NCBI RefSeq assembly: GCF_001746295.1
Contig: NZ_MJAH01000032.1
Span: 1 to 63,368 of the forward strand
DNA length: 63,368 nucleotides
Origin: Streptomyces sp. LUP47B
GTDB taxonomy: Bacteria; Actinomycetota; Actinomycetes; Streptomycetales; Streptomycetaceae
Direction of reading: 5' to 3'
Shown here: in pieces, positions 59,867 to 63,368 of the stretch
How the letters are laid out: the number at the start of each line of letters is the position of its first letter
Numbering within the stretch: the stretch's first letter is position 1
Notes under the pieces: generated by a model
What the model saw: only the letters and a program-made list of their open reading frames with translations
The model's database searches: none
Told to the model about the DNA's origin: nothing
Translations under genes and position numbers: made by a program

Positions 59867-61465
59867 TCAGGCGAGGGCCACGAGATCCGCGTAGTCGGCG
59901 CCCCACAGATCCTCGACGCCGTCCGGCAGCAGGATGATCCGCTCCGGCTGGAGCGCCTCGACGGCGCCCTCGTCGTGGGTCACCAGGACGACCGCGCCCT
60001 GGTAGGTGCGCAGCGCGCCGAGGATCTCCTCGCGGCTTGCCGGGTCGAGGTTGTTGGTGGGCTCGTCGAGGAGCAGGACGTTCGCCGAGGAGACGACCAG
60101 GGTGGCGAGCGCGAGGCGGGTCTTCTCGCCGCCGGAGAGGACTCCGGCCGGCTTGTCGACGTCGTCGCCGGAGAAGAGGAACGAGCCGAGCGTCTTGCGC
60201 ACCTCGACGAGGTCGAGGTCCGGGGCCGCCGAGCGCATGTTCTCCAGGACCGTGCGCTCGGGGTCGAGGGTCTCGTGCTCCTGGGCGTAGTAGCCGAGCT
60301 TGAGGCCGTGGCCGGGCACGACCGCACCGGTGTCCGGCTGCTCGGTCCCGGCCAGCAGGCGCAGCAGGGTGGTCTTGCCCGCGCCGTTGAGGCCCAGGAT
60401 GACCACGCGTGAACCCTTGTCGATGGCCAGGTCGACGTCGGTGAAGATCTCCAGCGAGCCGTACGACTTCGACAGGCCCTCCGCCATCAGCGGGGTCTTG
60501 CCGCAGGGCGCGGGCTCGGGGAAGCGCAGCTTGGCGACCTTGTCCTGCTGGCGCACCGCGTCGAGGCCGGCGAGCAGCCGGTCGGCGCGCTTGGCCATGT
60601 TCTGCGCGGCGACCGTCTTGGTGGCCTTGGCGCGCATCTTGTCGGCCTGCGAGTGCAGGGCCGCGGCCTTCTTCTCGGCGTTCTGCCGCTCGCGCTTGCG
60701 GCGCTTCTCGTCGGCCTCGCGCTGCTGCTGGTAGAGCTTCCAGCCCATGTTGTAGACGTCGATCTGGGCGCGGTTGGCGTCCAGGTAGAACACCTTGTTG
60801 ACGACCGTCTCGACCAGGTCGACGTCGTGGGAGATCACGATGAAGCCGCCGCGGTAGGACTTGAGGTAGTCGCGCAGCCAGATGATCGAGTCGGCGTCGA
60901 GGTGGTTGGTCGGCTCGTCGAGGAGCAGGGTGTCGGCGTCGGAGAAGAGGATCCGGGCCAGTTCGATACGGCGGCGCTGACCACCGGAGAGGGTGTGCAG
61001 CGGCTGGCCGAGCACCCGGTCGGGGAGGTTCAGCGCGGCGGCGATGGTGGCGGCCTCTGCCTCGGCGGAGTACCCGCCCTTGGTGAGGAACTCCGTCTCC
61101 TGGCGCTCGTACTGCCTGAGCGCCTTCTCCCGGGTGGCGCCCTGGCCGTTGGCGATGCGCTGTTCGTTGTCGCGCATCTTCTTCAGCAGTACGTCGAGGC
61201 CGCGCGCGGAGAGGATGCGGTCGCGGGCGAGCACGTCGAGGTCGCCGGTGCGGGGGTCCTGGGGGAGGTAGCCGACCTCGCCGGAGCGGGTGATCTGCCC
61301 CGCGGCCGGGATGCCCTCGCCGGCCAGGCACTTGGTGAGGGTGGTCTTCCCCGCGCCGTTACGGCCGACCAGGCCGATGCGGTCGCCCTTGGCGACCCGG
61401 AAGGTGGCGGACTCGATGAGGACTCGGGCGCCGGCGCGCAGCTCGATACCGGAGGCGGAGATCAC
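59867..61465 (-). CDS. ABC-F family ATPase (EttA/Uup/antibiotic-resistance type)
   Basis: This 532-residue protein has two ABC domains and no membrane segment. First: LVGRNGAGKTTLTKCLAG, LSGGQRRRIELARILF and LLLDEPTNHLDADSI. Second: LGLNGAGKTTLLRLLAG, LSGGEKTRLALATL and LLLDEPTNNLDPAS. The Lys/Arg-rich inter-domain linker (YQQQREADEKRRKRERQNAE) is long, as in ABC-F proteins that act on ribosomes. Such proteins control translation or protect from antibiotics. The GTG start at 61465 follows CTGGAG. A candidate 7-codon leader lies upstream at 61526-61549. Confidence 0.93.
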   Translation of the reverse strand: MISASGIELRAGARVLIESATFRVAKGDRIGLVGRNGAGKTTLTKCLAGEGIPAAGQITRSGEVGYLPQDPRTGDLDVLARDRILSARGLDVLLKKMRDNEQRIANGQGATREKALRQYERQETEFLTKGGYSAEAEAATIAAALNLPDRVLGQPLHTLSGGQRRRIELARILFSDADTLLLDEPTNHLDADSIIWLRDYLKSYRGGFIVISHDVDLVETVVNKVFYLDANRAQIDVYNMGWKLYQQQREADEKRRKRERQNAEKKAAALHSQADKMRAKATKTVAAQNMAKRADRLLAGLDAVRQQDKVAKLRFPEPAPCGKTPLMAEGLSKSYGSLEIFTDVDLAIDKGSRVVILGLNGAGKTTLLRLLAGTEQPDTGAVVPGHGLKLGYYAQEHETLDPERTVLENMRSAAPDLDLVEVRKTLGSFLFSGDDVDKPAGVLSGGEKTRLALATLVVSSANVLLLDEPTNNLDPASREEILGALRTYQGAVVLVTHDEGAVEALQPERIILLPDGVEDLWGADYADLVALA

Positions 61466-61525
61466 GGACAGACTCCAGGGCGGATTCGGGATTGACGGAT
61501 GGGCGGCTGAGGACGTTCCCGCCGT

Positions 61526-61549
61526 CTAATGCGCGAGGAGAATGGCCAT
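61526..61549 (-). CDS. Candidate 7-residue leader peptide upstream of the ABC-F gene
   Basis: The frame ATGGCCATTCTCCTCGCGCA followed by TTAG encodes MAILLAH and a TAG stop. It ends 60 bases before the ABC-F start. A TAGACT -10-like hexamer lies 6 bases ahead of its ATG, which would fit a leaderless transcript. Just after its stop, GACGGCGG and CCGCC can form a hairpin. Regulatory leader peptides of this kind precede several ribosome-protection genes. No conservation data are available here. Confidence 0.35.
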   Translation of the reverse strand: MAILLAH

Positions 61550-61735
61550 GGGCCAAGTCTAACGGGGGCGTGCAAGCACTTTTGTGGGTTCGGGTGTTGG
61601 GTTGGTCTCGCTCCGGGGCGGTCCGTGGTTGCCGTCGGGCCGTTGTCAGTGGTCGCTGCGAGACTTGTCGGGAGAGTGGATTGCCGGCATGAGCCGGTTT
61701 CCGATCCGGCGTTTGATCACAAGGGAGTGATCGGC

Positions 61736-62149
61736 ATGGCAGGCACGAGCGGTGGGCGTCCGAGCATCTATCCGACGCTGCTGTACGCCGACGCGAAGGC
61801 GGCGATCAAGCAGCTGACCGAGGCCTTCGGGTTCACCGAGTTGTCGGTGTACGAGGGCGAGGACGGCTCGGTGCTCCACGCCGAGCTGGTGCAGGGCAAC
61901 GGCGCGGTGATGCTCGGCTCGAAGGGCCGCGGCGGCGTCTTCGACGCGGCGATGAAGGACGCGGGCACGAGCGGGGTGTACGTCGTCGTGGACGACGTCG
62001 ACGCACACCACCGCCACGCCGTGGAGCACGGCGCGGAGATCCTGATGCCCCCGACGGACCAGGAATACGGCTCCCGGGACTACATGGCCAGGGACGCCGA
62101 GGGCAATGTGTGGAGCTTCGGGACGTACGCCCCGGAGATCCACGCCTGA
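61736..62149 (+). CDS. VOC-family (glyoxalase-like) protein
   Basis: This 137-residue protein has the VOC fold: YPTLLYADAKAAIKQLTEAF, GNGAVMLGS and the second half VYVVVDDVDAHHRHAVEHGA. It ends NVWSFGTYAPEIHA. Family members bind a metal and catalyse varied reactions or sequester antibiotics. The likely metal ligands here are His in HAELVQGN and a C-terminal Glu. Substrate is unknown. AAGGGAGTG supports the ATG. It is convergent with the next gene, with one base between. Confidence 0.88.
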   Translation: MAGTSGGRPSIYPTLLYADAKAAIKQLTEAFGFTELSVYEGEDGSVLHAELVQGNGAVMLGSKGRGGVFDAAMKDAGTSGVYVVVDDVDAHHRHAVEHGAEILMPPTDQEYGSRDYMARDAEGNVWSFGTYAPEIHA

Positions 62150-62150
62150 C

Positions 62151-63368
62151 TCATCCGCCGGTGTGCACCTGGAAGGCCGCGCGGCGTACGGCCTTGGCGA
62201 GAGCCGGGTCGGGGTGGGCGGCGGCGAGGGCGACCAGGACCTGCACGGTGCGCGGGTGACCGACGGCCCGGACCTCGTCGAGCAGTCGGGGGACGGTCGG
62301 CTGGAGGGCGGACTCCAGGTGCCGCACCAGCATCGGGGCCTCACCGTGGTCGGCGACGGCGGCCGCGGTGTCGACCCACAGCCAGGTGGCCTCTTCCCGG
62401 GTGAGCACCTCGTGCGCGTCCTCCGGGTCGATCCCGTCGTGCTCGGCCAGCCACAGCAGGGCGTACGGCCGCAGGGTGGGCTCGTCGGCCACGGAGCGGA
62501 CGTCGGGCTCGGCCGGGGCGCCGACGACGCGCAGGGCCTCGAAGGCGAGGCCGCGCAGCAGGGCGTCGTCGCCGCGGGCGGCGCCGAGCAGTTCGGTGAC
62601 GGCACTGCCGACGGGACGGGCCGCGAGCCAGGCGCGGTACTCGGCGCGGGCCGCGTTGGGGCGCAGCTGGGCGCAGCCGCGCAGCATCTCCTCGGCGGCG
62701 ACCTCGATGTTGCCGGCGGGGCTCTGCGCGGCGACGCAGATCTGCTCCAGCTTGACCCACACCGCCCAGTTGCCGAGCGGGGTGAGAGTGGCCTGGCCGT
62801 CGCCGTAGGTCAGGGCGCCGACGGAGGCGAGGGCACGCAGGGCCCAGTCGAGAAGCGGGGCGAGGGGGGCGTCGGCCGCCTCGGGCTCCTCCACGGGCTC
62901 CGGCTGGGGACCGTAGGGGATCTCGCAGCGCTCGGTGCGCAGTTCGGTGACGCGCTGCTCCAGGAGGTCCAGGAGCTGCTCGACCGGGACGGGGCCGGCC
63001 GACAGCTGGAGGAAGGAGAGCACCTGCGGCATGGCCGAGACGACCTCGGCGACGGCGGAGGGCTCGCGGTCGGTGGGTTCCGGGGAGGCGAGGGACCAGG
63101 CGTCGAAGAGAGCGACCCAGCCGCGCAGTACGGCGCTGTCGTCGCGGTTCCAGGCGCGCAGCCGCCAGCCCGGGCGCGCGCTGTCGCCGTGCACCTCGAT
63201 CAGACCGGCGAGGCGGGCGGTGTCCCAGGCCGCGCGGACCTGAGCCGCGGTCAGGCCGAGGTCCCCGGCCGCGCGTCCGGCCGTCTCGTCGGAGAGGGTG
63301 CCCTTGCCGTCGGCGCCCGGGCCGTCCCTGCCGGGGCCCAGGGCGCCGTCGGCCCAGCGCGCGACGCG
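62151..63368 (-). CDS. Conserved hypothetical protein (partial, 5' end outside window)
   Basis: The open frame continues past the right edge of the window. An apparent start at 63194 is an internal GTG, since the frame upstream still codes with strong bias (LGLTAAQVRAAWDTARLAGL). The visible 405 residues are helical, Ala/Leu/Glu-rich, and contain the repeated pattern DDALLRGLAFEALRVVGAPA, which suggests HEAT-like or TPR-like helices. I recognise no domain. The true start and N-terminus are unknown. Confidence 0.8.
   Translation of the reverse strand, partial: RVARWADGALGPGRDGPGADGKGTLSDETAGRAAGDLGLTAAQVRAAWDTARLAGLIEVHGDSARPGWRLRAWNRDDSAVLRGWVALFDAWSLASPEPTDREPSAVAEVVSAMPQVLSFLQLSAGPVPVEQLLDLLEQRVTELRTERCEIPYGPQPEPVEEPEAADAPLAPLLDWALRALASVGALTYGDGQATLTPLGNWAVWVKLEQICVAAQSPAGNIEVAAEEMLRGCAQLRPNAARAEYRAWLAARPVGSAVTELLGAARGDDALLRGLAFEALRVVGAPAEPDVRSVADEPTLRPYALLWLAEHDGIDPEDAHEVLTREEATWLWVDTAAAVADHGEAPMLVRHLESALQPTVPRLLDEVRAVGHPRTVQVLVALAAAHPDPALAKAVRRAAFQVHTGG

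Overview
This window comes from the chromosome of a Streptomyces, or a very close relative. The G+C content is very high, with strong G/C bias at third codon positions and frequent GTG and TTG starts. It carries two chaplins, a streptophobe-type membrane protein, an SGM_5486-type micro-protein, a Spo0M-like protein, two large secreted subtilases and actinobacterial-style operons. The content is mostly core-chromosome. I see no prophage, insertion sequence, CRISPR array or biosynthetic gene cluster.

Layout, left to right. Positions 1-600 hold the 5' end of a 16S rRNA gene (minus strand) with its leader and promoters. Positions 0.7-6 kb carry an alkyladenine glycosylase, a Spo0M-like protein, a YbhB-like protein, an HNH nuclease, a stomatin/NfeD pair and an ABC ATPase. 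Positions 7-12.8 kb hold two cysteine-less chaplins (one is chpE), a NarL-type two-component system, an SDR/QueA-like pair and a secreted SLT lysozyme-like enzyme behind a highly structured leader. Positions 12.8-18.5 kb hold an FHA-FHA-ABC exporter diverging from a streptophobe protein with a 42-residue repeat array. Positions 18.8-25.4 kb hold SerB, a SixA-like phosphatase, a CynX-type MFS transporter with a micro-protein and a divergent GntR regulator, then FabG-FabI. Positions 25.6-32.3 kb hold the TldD/TldE protease, TyrS, small membrane and zinc proteins, and MoaA. Positions 32.4-40.3 kb hold an ActP/DUF485 acetate symporter, two tandem subtilases, a CoA-transferase gene broken by one in-frame amber codon, and a CopD-like protein. 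Positions 40.3-46 kb hold an operon of alkylglycerol-monooxygenase/sterol-desaturase-like, lysoplasmalogenase-like and zinc alcohol dehydrogenase genes, then a VIT1 transporter, a DEDDh-BRCT exonuclease, a LIM-like protein and SURF1. Positions 46.3-55 kb hold a TPR-like unknown, YbdD-CstA, DUF3311, and a symporter/ECF-sigma/membrane-protein operon followed by GH15 and an atypical SDR. Positions 55-63.4 kb hold an Asp23/AmaP envelope-stress operon with a divergent partner, an enoyl-CoA hydratase, a small HTH protein, an ABC-F protein with a possible 7-codon leader peptide, a VOC protein and a partial unknown gene.

The observations I rank highest are: (1) the three-gene operon whose family memberships all point to ether-lipid (alkyl and vinyl-ether) cleavage and handling of the fatty aldehydes; (2) the single-stop CoA transferase preceded by two perfect palindromes; (3) a 12-bp palindrome, CACGCGCGCGTG, found eight times and always inside genes; (4) the symporter-sigma-membrane protein operon; (5) the multibranched RNA fold ahead of the SLT enzyme; (6) the candidate leader peptide of the ABC-F gene. 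All functions are inferred from reading the sequence and from family knowledge; no searches were run.
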